From Massilia mucilaginosa (lineage in GTDB: Bacteria; Pseudomonadota; Gammaproteobacteria; Burkholderiales; Burkholderiaceae_D), in contig NZ_WHJH01000006.1 of the NCBI RefSeq assembly GCF_011682145.1, positions 1-64,000 on the forward strand: DNA of 64,000 bases, in the 5' to 3' direction. This document shows positions 36,309 through 47,817 of the stretch, piece after piece. Below the pieces are notes generated by a model that saw nothing but the letters and a program-made list of their open reading frames with translations, was not told the origin of the DNA and did not search any database. Numbering within the stretch: the first letter of the stretch is position 1; the number at the start of each line of letters is the position of its first letter. The position numbers were made by a program, and so were the translations under genes.

Positions 36309-37574
36309 GTGGTTTTACTTATCGGTTTTGCGCTGCTGGTCTGCCTGGTGATCCTGTTCTACCGCGTCACCGCCGCGCCGGAAGGAACGCCTGCCACCGC
36401 CCCGAACGCGGCGGGCTCGGCCAGCCTGGCCGGCATCGGCGTGGCCTACATCTCCAATGGCAATCTGTTCTACCAGCCCGACGGCGGCGCGGTGCGCCAG
36501 TTGCACAGCCCCTACATCCAGGAGACCGAAGACCGCCTCGCGCGCAGCAACGAGCGCAATTCGTGGAAGAAAGACACCAGCTTCGAAGTGGGCGCTTACG
36601 GCCAGATGAAGCAGTTCGGCGGCGCCGCCAATGGCATCCGCCACACCTCGGCCCAGTTCGACCGGCAGCAGTCGATCCTGTACTTCCTGCGCGACCAGAC
36701 CATCGGCGGCCTGTTCACCTTCAACCTCGACACCGGCGTCGAAACCCGCATCGTGCACCGCCAGCACCTCGACCTGAGCGACCTGCACCTGAACCCCCAG
36801 ACCGGCAAACTGGTCTGTACGTCCGCGTCCAAGGACAGCATCACCAACATCGCCACGCTCGACGTGGACGGCAACCACCTGCGCGAACTGACCGGCGGCG
36901 ACACGGCCGATTCCGCTCCTGCCTGGTGCGACGACGACACCATCGTCTACCAGTCGGCCGGCCTGGCGCGCGACAGCGGCGGCATGATCGTCGCGCTCGG
37001 CCACAGCACCATCGAGAAGCTGGACCTGCGCTCGGGCCAGCTGGAAACCGTGCTCGACGACGCCAATACCGACTTCCTGCATCCGCGCGTGACCGCCACC
37101 GGCGATCTGCTGTTCATCCGGCGTCCGTACGAGGCGCCGCAATACAGCAGCGGCAATATCCTGCTCGACACCGTGCTGTTTCCCTTCCGCCTGCTGCGCG
37201 CGGTGTTCCACTACCTGAATTTTTTCTCGCTCATGTACAGCCGCAAGCCGCTGACCGGCGCCAGCGGGCCGTCCGCGCAGGCCGACGTCAAGGCGATCAT
37301 CCTCAAGGGCAAGCGCATCGATGCCGAAAAAGCTTTGCGCAGCGAAAACATGGTGGCCGGCGTGCCTTCGCTGGTACCGGCCAGCTGGCAACTGGTGCAG
37401 CGCAGCCGTCGCGGCGACGAACGCGTGCTGGCGAGCAATGTCGCCTCGTACGACCTCACGCCGGCCGGTCAGATTCTCTACTCGAACGGGCGCGGCGTGT
37501 TCCTGCTGGGCGAGGATGGCCGCTCGACCCTGGTGCTCAAGGGCGACCTGGTGGGCGACATCATCGCGCATTGA
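36309..37574 (+). CDS. Membrane-anchored beta-propeller protein
   Basis: A GTG start at 36309 is chosen because AAGGAG precedes it by 8 nt; the 421-residue product begins with a membrane anchor (VVLLIGFALLVCLVILFYRV). Repeated blade-like units follow (GVAYISNGNLFYQP, QFDRQQSILYFLRDQTIGGLFTFNLDTG, LHLNPQTGKLVCTSASKDSITNIATLDVDG, SAPAWCDDDTIVYQSAG), resembling TolB/PD40 propellers. A hydrophobic patch near residue 285 (DTVLFPFRLLRAVFHYLNFFSLM) interrupts the propeller. Function unknown. Confidence 0.7.
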   Translation: MVLLIGFALLVCLVILFYRVTAAPEGTPATAPNAAGSASLAGIGVAYISNGNLFYQPDGGAVRQLHSPYIQETEDRLARSNERNSWKKDTSFEVGAYGQMKQFGGAANGIRHTSAQFDRQQSILYFLRDQTIGGLFTFNLDTGVETRIVHRQHLDLSDLHLNPQTGKLVCTSASKDSITNIATLDVDGNHLRELTGGDTADSAPAWCDDDTIVYQSAGLARDSGGMIVALGHSTIEKLDLRSGQLETVLDDANTDFLHPRVTATGDLLFIRRPYEAPQYSSGNILLDTVLFPFRLLRAVFHYLNFFSLMYSRKPLTGASGPSAQADVKAIILKGKRIDAEKALRSENMVAGVPSLVPASWQLVQRSRRGDERVLASNVASYDLTPAGQILYSNGRGVFLLGEDGRSTLVLKGDLVGDIIAH

Positions 37575-37698
37575 GCCAGTGGATCGGATCGAACATCGCG
37601 TCCAGTTCCTGCGGCGGGCAGATCGCTGCGATGTCCAGCTTGCGCGGCGCTGATCTGCGCCAGCCGGCGCGATGGCAGGAGCGCGACCATGCAAAAGG
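37561..37698 (-). pseudogene. Possible C-terminal remnant of an unknown gene
   Basis: A 45-codon open frame without a start codon ends antisense to the last codons of the propeller gene. It reads RKLDIAAICPPQELDAMF and DPIHWLNAR at the end, which is more protein-like than the surrounding frames and uses GC-ending codons. An in-frame stop lies just before it. It could be the decayed end of a gene once linked to the questin-oxidase-like unit, or chance. Confidence 0.2.
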
Positions 37699-37727
37699 TC
37701 AGGCTGAGGCTGGACGGACCGCTGTCT

Positions 37728-37985
37728 TCATGGCGCCACGCATGCCTGCAGCGTGGTCGTCAGCGCACCGAGCCGCAGGGTGACGCTCGCGACCGCTGGC
37801 CTCGCTCCTGGCGCGGCGAATGCCACGTCGAGCCGACCAGCCCCGAACGTGCCCGACAGATCCAGGCTTTCTTGCTCCAATGCGGCAGGAATCCGCGCTT
37901 GTTGCGCCAGGCAGGCGTGACTACTTCCGATGAGCGCCAGCAGCAACGGCAGGTGATTCAGTTTCACAAGGTCCTTTCGGTTCAT
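37728..37985 (-). CDS. Small secreted protein
   Basis: An 85-residue protein with a signal peptide (NRKDLVKLNHLPLLLALIGSS, likely cut after HACLA) and a short mature part (LDLSGTFGAGRLDVAFAAPG...TTLQACVAP). The start overlaps the stop of the upstream gene (ATGA), so the two are coupled. Cys near residue 27 could also mark a lipoprotein, though the lipobox SSHAC is weak. Function unknown. Confidence 0.5.
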   Translation of the reverse strand: MNRKDLVKLNHLPLLLALIGSSHACLAQQARIPAALEQESLDLSGTFGAGRLDVAFAAPGARPAVASVTLRLGALTTTLQACVAP

Positions 37986-38968
37986 TGCCTGGCGAGCTTG
38001 CGCGCGGCAATCGCGAGGTAGCGCGCGTCGCCGTAGGCCAGGTGTTCGCAATACGCCGACCAGCACAGCTTGACGACGTGCGCATCGCTAGCCCGCGCAG
38101 CTTGCGCCATGCAGGCGTGCCAGTCAATCTGCGCGGCTGCGGCGGGCACGGCGGCGTCCTCGGGTTCGACTGTCAACGTGGCCACGACGACCGCCTCCCA
38201 CAAGTAGCGCAGCGCCCGGCCCGGCTCGCCGGCATACGGCAGCAGCAGGCGGAACGCATGGCATGCCGTCACCGTGTGCAAGAGCGTGAAATCTTCGCGC
38301 GCATGGTAGGCGCCCAGCGCGAACTGCGCCACCTGCCGCAAGTCCAGCACGGATGGCTGGATCGCCGTCCCGGCCAGGCCAGGATGGCGCGCCACCTGCC
38401 GCATGCGGTCGATGATGATGCCGTCCCACGGCGCATGGCCTGCCACCGCGACCGCCAGGCGCGCGGCGATCGCGGCCGGCGTGTCGTCCACTGTGTCCGG
38501 CGGCAAGTCGAGGGTCACGTATTCCATCACCCAGTACGCCAGCGCGGCGCAGACCTCGTCATGGTCGCCGGCATCAACCGCGTACGCCAGCCGGATCGGG
38601 CAATGAAAAGCCGACGCCGCGACGCCCGGCAGCAGGCGCGGTACCCAGTCCCGCAGCACGGCGCCCGGCCCGTCACGGGCTACGCACGCCTGGAAATACA
38701 GTTCCAGCCCGCCGGCGTTGCTGCCCTTGCCCAGCCAGATTGCCGCGTCCACAACCGGGCTGATGCCGGCATCACGCGCCTGCAACTGGCGCGCATTGGC
38801 GTCGAACGCGCGCTGCATGCTGTCCACCGGCGCACCCAGGCGGTCGAGCGCGATGAGTGTCATCGGCAAGTGATTGGCGAGCCGGTCGCCATACAGCGGC
38901 CCGAAGCGCTTGCTGCGTTCGAGCAAGGCCCGGCAGGTGTCCGACACGGTTTCCATGCACATCTCCAT
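37982..38968 (-). CDS. Questin-oxidase-like protein
   Basis: A 328-residue protein of the questin oxidase-like (DUF4243) family, recognisable by NHLPMTLIALDRLGAP near the start, FHCPIRLAYAVDAGDHDEVCAALAYWV and the late HTVTACHAFRLLLPY. In fungi these enzymes do Baeyer-Villiger-type cleavage of anthraquinones; bacterial roles are unknown. No cofactor motif is seen. Three possible ATG codons lie at the start; the third (38956) has GGAG 7 nt upstream. It is divergent from the catalase gene. Confidence 0.75.
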   Translation of the reverse strand: MEMCMETVSDTCRALLERSKRFGPLYGDRLANHLPMTLIALDRLGAPVDSMQRAFDANARQLQARDAGISPVVDAAIWLGKGSNAGGLELYFQACVARDGPGAVLRDWVPRLLPGVAASAFHCPIRLAYAVDAGDHDEVCAALAYWVMEYVTLDLPPDTVDDTPAAIAARLAVAVAGHAPWDGIIIDRMRQVARHPGLAGTAIQPSVLDLRQVAQFALGAYHAREDFTLLHTVTACHAFRLLLPYAGEPGRALRYLWEAVVVATLTVEPEDAAVPAAAAQIDWHACMAQAARASDAHVVKLCWSAYCEHLAYGDARYLAIAARKLARQ

Positions 38969-39117
38969 TCAATGATTCCTACCAACCCGCCGCGCGCTTG
39001 GCGGCGCTCTGATCTCCCGCGCCGCATCGCCTGTCCGTGGTCAACCACGCGCGGCGTCAGCGATGCAAACTCGACAGGCCAGGGGCGCCCGGCCCCACTC
39101 TTTCTAAGAGGTAATCA

Positions 39118-41532
39118 ATGGTCACACGTAAAAAAAGCGGACCGTCCACCGACGGCGCAGGTTCCGTTCTCAGCACCGTCGCGGGTCCCTCGGACCCGAC
39201 CCTGCCCGGCAGCCTGGGCACCAGCAACCCGATCGCGGAGCGCCTGCTCGAAAAAGCCGGCGGCCAAGCCGACCTCGCCGACGAGCGCCCCTTCAACGCC
39301 ACCAAGCCGCTCGAATACGGCGCCGAAGCGCTCACGCCGCATACCGGCGAAGCCTACGCCCCATCGACGCCGCTGGCCACGGCCAGCACCAGCACCGAGA
39401 ACATCGCCTCGCCCAAGGTCGGCGCCGGCATCCCGCACCTGGGCGACAACGCCCTCAACAGTTCGCTCGACCGCGTGCGCGCCGACGATACCGAACAGCG
39501 CCTGACCACCAACCAGGGCATTCCCGTGTCCAGCAACCAGGACTCGCTCAAGATCGGCCTGCGCGGCCCGATCGCGCTGGAAGACTTCGTCATGCGCGAA
39601 AAGCTCACGCATTTCGACCATGAGCGCATCCCGGAGCGGGTCGTGCACGCGCGCGGTTCGGGCGCCCACGGCTACTTCGAATCGTATCAGGACCTGGGCC
39701 AGCTGACACGCGCCGCACCTTTCGCCTATGCCGGCAAGCGCACTCCGGCGTTCGTGCGCTTTTCCACCGCCACCGGCGAGCGCGGCTCGCCCGACACCGC
39801 GCGCGACGTGCGCGGCTTCGCGGTCAAGTTCTATACGGACGAAGGCAACTGGGACCTGGTTGCCAACAATATGCCGGTGTTCTTCATCCAGGACGCGATG
39901 AAGTTTCCCGACGTCGCCCACGCACTCAAGCCCGAACCGCACCACGGCATGCCGCAAGCGTCCAGCGCGCACGACAGCTTTTGGGACTTTGCCTCGCTCA
40001 GCCCGGAAATCACCCACATGCTGATGTGGCTCATGTCCGACCGCGCCATTCCGCGCAGCTACCGCATGATGCAAGGTTTCGGCGTGCACACCTTCAAGCT
40101 GATCAACACCAGCGGCGAGGTGCGCCTGTGCAAATTCCACTGGACCCCGCTGCAGGGCACTCACTCGCTGGTCTGGGACGAAGCATTCAAGCTGCGCGGC
40201 CTCGATACCGACTTCCACCGGCGCGACCTGTGGCAAGCCATCGAAGCGGGCAACTTTCCCGAGTACGAGCTGGGCCTGCAAGTGTTCACCGAAGAGCAGG
40301 CCGAGAGCTTCCCCTTCGACATCCTCGACCCGACCAAGCTGATTCCGGAAGAACTGATCCCGGTGTTCCCGGTCGGCAAACTGGTCCTGAACCGCAACCC
40401 GGACAATTTCTTCGCCGAGACCGAACAAGTGGCCTTCTGCACCCAGCACATTGTTCCCGGCATCGACTTCAGCAACGATCCGATCCTGCAGGGCCGCAAT
40501 CATTCCTATCCGGATACCCAGATTACGCGCCTGGGCGGCCCCAACTTCCACGAAATCCCGATCAACGCGCCGCTGGCCGACGTGCACAACAACCAGCGCG
40601 AGGGTTTTCACCGGCAGACGATCAACCGCGGCCGGGTCAACTACGAACCCAACTCGCTGGCCGGCGGCTGCCCGTTCCAGGTCGGCCGCGCCGGTTTCGT
40701 CAGCGTGCCCGAGCCCGTCAGCGGCAACAAGGTGCGCGGCAAGCCGGAGCTGTTCGCCGACCACTACTCGCAGGCGCGCCTGTTCTGGATCAGCCAGAGC
40801 GCGCCCGAGAAAGCCCACATCATCGACGCCTTCCGCTTCGAACTCACGCGCGTGGAAACGCTGGCGATCCGGGTGCGCATGGTGGCCGGGCTGGTCAATG
40901 TGGACGCGACCCTGGCGCACGCCGTCGCCTGCGGCCTGGGCATCGCCGTGCCGCCGCCGCTGCCGCTGGCCACCAGCCTGCCGCTGCCGGGCTACGCGCC
41001 CTCGCCCGCCCTGTCCCTGCTCAGCCGTCCCGGGGTCACCGGCATCCGCACGCGCCAGGTCGCCATCTTCATCGCGCCCGGCGTCGATGGGGCCGCCGTG
41101 CGCGCGGTCTACACGGCCTTGCTGGAAGCCGGCGCCGTGCCGCGCCTGGTGGGCCAGCGCCTCGGACAGGTCAGCTCGCTCGACGGTGTTGCGCTCCATG
41201 TCGAAACCACCGTCGACGTCACGCCCTCGGTGGTGTACGACGCGATGGTCGCGCCGGGCGGCGACGATGGCGTGATCGCACTCGGGCGCGATGCGCGCGT
41301 GATCGACTTCGTGCGCGAGCAGTACCGCCACGGCAAGCCCATCCTGGCCCTCGGCAACGGCGCCGCCCTGCTCGCCAGCGCCGCCATCCCCACGACCCTG
41401 CCGGACGGCTGCGGCGACCCCGGCATCGTCAGCATGGACCCGGCGCTCGCCACGCTGGCAATCGGCCAGTTCAAGCTGGCGCTCGCGCGGCACCGCACAT
41501 TCGAGCGCGCAACCGATCCGCCGGCCGTATAA
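39118..41532 (+). CDS. katE: Large-subunit catalase (HPII/KatE type)
   Basis: An 804-residue clade-2 catalase. It shows the distal His region ([18 protein letters not shown]), [27 protein letters not shown], the distal Asn ([10 protein letters not shown]) and the proximal region ending [18 protein letters not shown] with the haem Tyr. In the proximal motif, GRLFSY of E. coli HPII reads GRNHSY, an uncommon change beside the Tyr. From about residue 640 a DJ-1/PfpI-like domain ([13 protein letters not shown]...[15 protein letters not shown]) follows, as in large catalases. It removes hydrogen peroxide, often in stationary phase. Confidence 0.94.
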   Translation: MVTRKKSGPSTDGAGSVLSTVAGPSDPTLPGSLGTSNPIAERLLEKAGGQADLADERPFNATKPLEYGAEALTPHTGEAYAPSTPLATASTSTENIASPKVGAGIPHLGDNALNSSLDRVRADDTEQRLTTNQGIPVSSNQDSLKIGLRGPIALEDFVMREKLTHFDHERIPERVVHARGSGAHGYFESYQDLGQLTRAAPFAYAGKRTPAFVRFSTATGERGSPDTARDVRGFAVKFYTDEGNWDLVANNMPVFFIQDAMKFPDVAHALKPEPHHGMPQASSAHDSFWDFASLSPEITHMLMWLMSDRAIPRSYRMMQGFGVHTFKLINTSGEVRLCKFHWTPLQGTHSLVWDEAFKLRGLDTDFHRRDLWQAIEAGNFPEYELGLQVFTEEQAESFPFDILDPTKLIPEELIPVFPVGKLVLNRNPDNFFAETEQVAFCTQHIVPGIDFSNDPILQGRNHSYPDTQITRLGGPNFHEIPINAPLADVHNNQREGFHRQTINRGRVNYEPNSLAGGCPFQVGRAGFVSVPEPVSGNKVRGKPELFADHYSQARLFWISQSAPEKAHIIDAFRFELTRVETLAIRVRMVAGLVNVDATLAHAVACGLGIAVPPPLPLATSLPLPGYAPSPALSLLSRPGVTGIRTRQVAIFIAPGVDGAAVRAVYTALLEAGAVPRLVGQRLGQVSSLDGVALHVETTVDVTPSVVYDAMVAPGGDDGVIALGRDARVIDFVREQYRHGKPILALGNGAALLASAAIPTTLPDGCGDPGIVSMDPALATLAIGQFKLALARHRTFERATDPPAV

Positions 41533-41550
41533 GCGGCATGGTGTGTGGTA

Positions 41551-41574
41551 AAGCCGGCATGCGCCGGCTTTTTT
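41551..41574 (+). terminator. Rho-independent terminator of katE
   Basis: A 7-bp perfect stem AGCCGGC/GCCGGCT (41552-41558 with 41563-41569), loop ATGC, followed by six T residues. It lies 20 bp after the catalase stop. The gap from 41575 to 41831 holds no gene; TATCAT at 41753-41758 may be the -10 of the next gene. Confidence 0.85.
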
Positions 41575-41831
41575 GTGCAGCGCAAAATAGTGTCGCCATC
41601 CGCCCCATCCTGCTGAGTTCAGGCAAGAAAGCCGATAAAGTAGCAGGAGGCGATACCAAAATCACATCCGTACCAATGACATCGGCCCTGTCGCAAAACA
41701 AGCTCACGTGAATTGCTCACAACCATCCATCGTGTTCTGCCGCGCGGCGGTGTATCATTATTGCCTACAACCAAGATCGCCTTTTATTAACCCATTGCCT
41801 TGAAAAAAGGTAACGACGGAGAGCTGTTCGC

Positions 41832-43622
41832 GTGTTTACTTCAAGTTACGAAACCAATGTCGGCATAGGCGTTTTTATCATTTTGTTGCTCTACGTGGCG
41901 TATCGCGTGGTGATCTACAAGTTGCGCGAACGCGAGATCAAGGCCTTGCAACAACGCGATGAACCGTCCATGCTCGATGCTAACGAGCAGGCAAAGAATT
42001 TCGCGCGCATCCAGGCCGAGAAGGAAGCCGCCGAGGAAGCCGCGCGCGTCGAAGAGGCCCGCCTGATCGCCGAAGCGCGCGCGCAAGACGAACAGAACCG
42101 CCTGGCGGCGCTGGAACAAGCGCGCCTGGAGGAAGAACGCCTGGCTGCCGCCGAACAGGCGCGCCTGGAAGAGGTGCGCGAGGCCGCCCGCCTCGACGCC
42201 GAACGCATCGCCGCTGCCGAGGAAGCGGCGCGCCTGGAAGCCGAGCGTCTCGCTAGCGCCGAGGCCGAGCGCCTGGAAGCCGAACGCCTGGCCGAAGAAG
42301 AGCGTCTTGCCGCGGAAGAAGCCGCGCGTGCCGAAGCGGCGCGCGCCGCCTTCGACGCGGCCGTGCGCGTGGAAGCGGAACGCATCGCCGCCATCAATAT
42401 CGCCCGCATGGAAGCGGAGCGTCTGGCCGCCGAAGAAACCGCCCGGCAAGAGGCCCAACGCCTCGCCGACGCGCAGGCGGCGCAACTGGAAGCGCAGCGT
42501 CTGGCCGATGAGCAGGCCGCGCAGGCGCAAGCGAAGCGCATCGCCGATGAGCAGGCGGCGCAACTGGAAGCCGCACGCCTGGCCGATGAGCAAGCCGCGC
42601 AACTGGAAGCCAAACGCCTCGCCGACGAGCAGGCCGCAGAGCTGGAAGCCAAACGCCTGGCCGACGAACACGCGGCGCAGCTGGAAGCACAGCGCATCGC
42701 CGCCGAGCAAGCCGTGCAACTGGAAGCGCAGCGTGTTGCCGATGAGCAGGCTGCGCAGCTGGAAGCCGAGCGCATCGCCGCCATCGAAGCGGCCCAGCGT
42801 GAAGCCGAGCGCATCGCTGCCGAAGAAGCCGCCCAGCGTGAAGCCGAACGCATCGCTGCGGCCGAAGCCGAGCGGATCGAAGCCGACCGCCTGGCTGCGG
42901 AACAGGCGGCGCGCGTGGAAGCGCAGCGCCTCGCGGACACCGAGGCTGCACGCCTGCAGGCCGAACAGGCGGCAGCGGAAGAAGCTGCACGCGTCGCGGC
43001 TGCGCAAGCGGAAGCTGCGCGCGTGGCTGCTGAAGAAGCCGCTCGCGTGGATGCCGAACGCCTTGCTGCGGAACAGGCTGCCCGGCTTGAAGCCGAGCGC
43101 GTCGCTGCGGAACAAGCCGCGCGCCTGGAAGCTGAACGCGCCGCCGCCGACGAGGCAGCACGCGTGGCGGCTGCCAACAGCGCCCCCGCTGCCGCGCCCG
43201 AGGTAGCCGCTCGCGCCGCCCCCGCACGCGTGCACCAGCCCAAGGTCGCCACCGACACCGTCGTCATGATCGCCGACGATTCCAAAGTGGTCCGGGTAAA
43301 AACCAACCGCTTGCTGGTCAACAATCAGTTCCAGGTCGCGCAGGCCGAAGACGGCCTCGACGCAATGAAGCAGATCGCCGAGCGCATGCCCGACGTGCTC
43401 ATCACCGACGTCGAAATGCCCGGCATGAATGGCTTCGAGCTGACCAGGCACGTGCGCCAGAACCCGCTGACGGCGCACATTCCCGTCATCATGATCAGTG
43501 CCGAGGAAAGCTACCAGGTCAAGGCCGCCGAAGCCGGTGTCGATGTCCTGCTCGGCAAGCCGTATTCGGATGCCGTCATGCTCGATCACATCCAGCGCTT
43601 CATGCGCGAGGGCCGCGCCTGA
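41832..43622 (+). CDS. Membrane-tethered receiver-domain protein with a repeat stalk
   Basis: A 596-residue protein with a GTG start (GGAGAG 8 nt upstream). One membrane segment (about residues 11-28, [18 protein letters not shown]) is followed by about 430 residues of charged, alanine-rich helix. Part of this is at least thirteen tandem 13-residue units of the pattern [13 protein letters not shown]. From about residue 476 comes a response-regulator receiver domain with the acidic pair ([10 protein letters not shown]), phosphoacceptor Asp ([14 protein letters not shown]), the Ser/Thr position (MISAEES) and the Lys (LLGKPYS), all intact. There is no DNA-binding or enzyme domain. The helix resembles TolA domain II in kind. 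Function unknown. Confidence 0.85.
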   Translation: MFTSSYETNVGIGVFIILLLYVAYRVVIYKLREREIKALQQRDEPSMLDANEQAKNFARIQAEKEAAEEAARVEEARLIAEARAQDEQNRLAALEQARLEEERLAAAEQARLEEVREAARLDAERIAAAEEAARLEAERLASAEAERLEAERLAEEERLAAEEAARAEAARAAFDAAVRVEAERIAAINIARMEAERLAAEETARQEAQRLADAQAAQLEAQRLADEQAAQAQAKRIADEQAAQLEAARLADEQAAQLEAKRLADEQAAELEAKRLADEHAAQLEAQRIAAEQAVQLEAQRVADEQAAQLEAERIAAIEAAQREAERIAAEEAAQREAERIAAAEAERIEADRLAAEQAARVEAQRLADTEAARLQAEQAAAEEAARVAAAQAEAARVAAEEAARVDAERLAAEQAARLEAERVAAEQAARLEAERAAADEAARVAAANSAPAAAPEVAARAAPARVHQPKVATDTVVMIADDSKVVRVKTNRLLVNNQFQVAQAEDGLDAMKQIAERMPDVLITDVEMPGMNGFELTRHVRQNPLTAHIPVIMISAEESYQVKAAEAGVDVLLGKPYSDAVMLDHIQRFMREGRA

Positions 43623-43649
43623 CCCGTCCGACGGCCGATCATCCCGACC

Positions 43650-43689
43650 AAAACCGCCATCCCTGCAAACGCAGGCATGGCGGTTTTTT
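43650..43689 (+). terminator. Rho-independent terminator of the stalk-receiver gene
   Basis: AAACCGCCAT (43651-43660) pairs with ATGGCGGTTT (43677-43686), with an inner CCTG/CAGG stem, and a T-run follows. It lies 28 bp after the stop codon. Confidence 0.85.
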
Positions 43690-43931
43690 CTTTCCGTCCA
43701 ACCCTCCTCGCGCCCACGCGGCACTGTCGGATATCTTTACACCGCAACTGTCAAATCCGCCCTTGTTCAAAATTTAATGTTTAGTAACAAGGGCTTAAAT
43801 TTCAGGCGCGAAACTTGCTTTTAGAATACGCTTTTACGAGTGAGCCATGCGGGCAATGCCCTATTGCACCAAGCATGGTTAAAAATATACCAATAGTCTG
43901 ATTCTAATCAGCGACACCTTGAAAAGCGGAA
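43690..43931. other. AT-richer gap upstream of the metalloprotease gene
   Basis: No gene is seen. A 9-bp perfect inverted repeat, GCCCTTGTT/AACAAGGGC (43759-43767 with 43786-43794), with an 18-nt AT-rich loop could be an operator or hairpin in the promoter region. No -24/-12 sigma-54 promoter was found, although PEP-CTERM genes often have one. Confidence 0.45.
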
Positions 43932-44984
43932 ATGAAAACCTTAAAACGTCTCTTGAAGATCGCGCCGGTCCTGCTGTGCGCTTACGCCGGCTCTGCCCAG
44001 GCACTCGTCATCAACTTCACCCCGGCCCCCGGCATGGATCCGCTGGCGCTGGCCGGCTTCCAGGCCGCCGCTGCGCGCTGGACCAATGTGTTGCACGATA
44101 ACGTGCAGGTCAACCTGAACATCGGCTTCCTGGAGCTTGAGGCGGGCGTGCTCGGTTCGACCGGCTCGACCCAAGAGCTGTTCAGCTACGACGACTACCG
44201 CAACGCGCTCGCCAAGGATTCCTGGAGCACCAGCGACAAGCAGGCCGTGTCGAACCTGTCGACCAGCAGCTGCCTGAACGTGATCATGAACGGCACCGGC
44301 ACCAACCCGTCGGGCATCGGCAGCGCCACGCCCTTCCTGGACGATAACTGCGACGATAACAACAACAGCATCCGCATGACCCGCGCCAACGCGCGCGCTG
44401 TCGGCCTGAGCGACGCCAAGGACGATGTCTCGGACGGTGAAATCAATTTCAGCAGCCTGTTCGACTGGGACTTCGATCCCGACAATGGCGTCGACGGCAA
44501 GGCCTACGACTTCATCGGCGTGGCCGCGCACGAAATCGGCCATGCGCTCGGCTTCATCAGCGGCGTCGACGTCCTCGACTACAACCGCGACGGCGACTAT
44601 GCCGACTCGGAGTTCAGCTACATCGCCCCGGGCGACCTGTATCGCTGCTCGTCGCACAGCAAAAAGAAAGCGGCGGACCTGGACTGGTCGGCCGACACGC
44701 GCACCAAGTTCTTCTCGCTCGATAAATGCCAGACCACGCTGGCGACCTTCTCCACCGGGTCGGTGTATGGCGACGGCCAGCAGGCCAGCCACTGGCAGGA
44801 TGACATGAATCTGGGCCTGCTCGACCCGACCGCCGGCCGTGGCGAAAAACTCGGCCTGTCGCCGCTGGACTTGCAGTATTTTGACGTGATCGGCTGGAAC
44901 GTGAACGCGGTTCCGGAGCCGGGCGCGCTGGCGCTGTTCATGCTTGGCCTGGCTGGCCTGGTCGGCGTGCGCCGCAAGCGTTGA
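43932..44984 (+). CDS. PEP-CTERM zinc metalloprotease (NF038122-type)
   Basis: A 350-residue secreted protein. It has a signal peptide (LLKIAPVLLCAYAGSAQA), a zinc-protease motif HEIGHALGF at about residue 200 (two His ligands and the catalytic Glu; a third ligand probably follows in the SGVDVLDYNRDGDY region) and a C-terminal sorting tag VPEPGALALFMLGLAGLVG followed by RRKR. The tag is processed by exosortase systems linked to exopolysaccharide export, so the protein is probably surface-held or released. No exosortase gene is in the window. Confidence 0.85.
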   Translation: MKTLKRLLKIAPVLLCAYAGSAQALVINFTPAPGMDPLALAGFQAAAARWTNVLHDNVQVNLNIGFLELEAGVLGSTGSTQELFSYDDYRNALAKDSWSTSDKQAVSNLSTSSCLNVIMNGTGTNPSGIGSATPFLDDNCDDNNNSIRMTRANARAVGLSDAKDDVSDGEINFSSLFDWDFDPDNGVDGKAYDFIGVAAHEIGHALGFISGVDVLDYNRDGDYADSEFSYIAPGDLYRCSSHSKKKAADLDWSADTRTKFFSLDKCQTTLATFSTGSVYGDGQQASHWQDDMNLGLLDPTAGRGEKLGLSPLDLQYFDVIGWNVNAVPEPGALALFMLGLAGLVGVRRKR

Positions 44985-45000
44985 TGCTAAGCTAAGCTCC

Positions 45001-45049
45001 GTCATTCCCGCCACTGGCAGAAATGACTTCCCGCGCAGGCGGGAATGAC
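45001..45049. repeat. GTCATTCCCGCC inverted repeat
   Basis: A perfect 12-bp stem (45001-45012 with 45038-45049) encloses a second, mutually exclusive 7-bp hairpin TTCCCGC/GCGGGAA. Repeats of the type ATTCCCGC..GCGGGAAT are spread in many proteobacterial genomes. It lies between the 3' ends of two converging genes (metalloprotease and clpB) and could terminate both. Confidence 0.7.
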
Positions 45050-45086
45050 GTGGCGCAGGGGGCGCAATGCCCTCCTGCGCCGGCAC

Positions 45087-47681
<2,595 letters not shown>

Positions 47682-47719
47682 GGTCGAGCTCCACATAAAG
47701 TGTGATTAACTTGATTGAC

Positions 47720-47747
47720 AGATTGGGCCACGCCCGACTTTTTCAAG
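47720..47747 (-). promoter_or_regulatory. clpB: Sigma-32 heat-shock promoter of clpB
   Basis: On the minus strand: CTTGAA (47747-47742), a 14-bp spacer, CCCAATCT (47727-47720), against the heat-shock consensus CTTGAA-N14-CCCCATNT. The match is seven of seven defined -35/-10 positions except one C-to-A. It leaves a leader of about 30 nt. Confidence 0.75.
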
Positions 47748-47817
47748 GCGCAGCCCCCTGGACGGCGCACTGCCCATGATATTCTTTCATCATTGAAACT
47801 TTTATTGGACTGCCGCC

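Noticed and set aside
35390-37783. A 797-codon frame spanning the AraC and propeller genes
   Set aside because: It is in the wrong frame for both clear genes and shows Arg/Pro/Ala-rich low complexity only.
41841-43724. Long minus-strand frames opposite the stalk-receiver gene
   Set aside because: They arise from the codon repeats of the sense gene. The sense frame has a signal anchor and an intact receiver domain.
43690-43931. Sigma-54 promoter for the PEP-CTERM protease
   Set aside because: No GG-N10-GC pair with a credible -24/-12 match was found in the gap.
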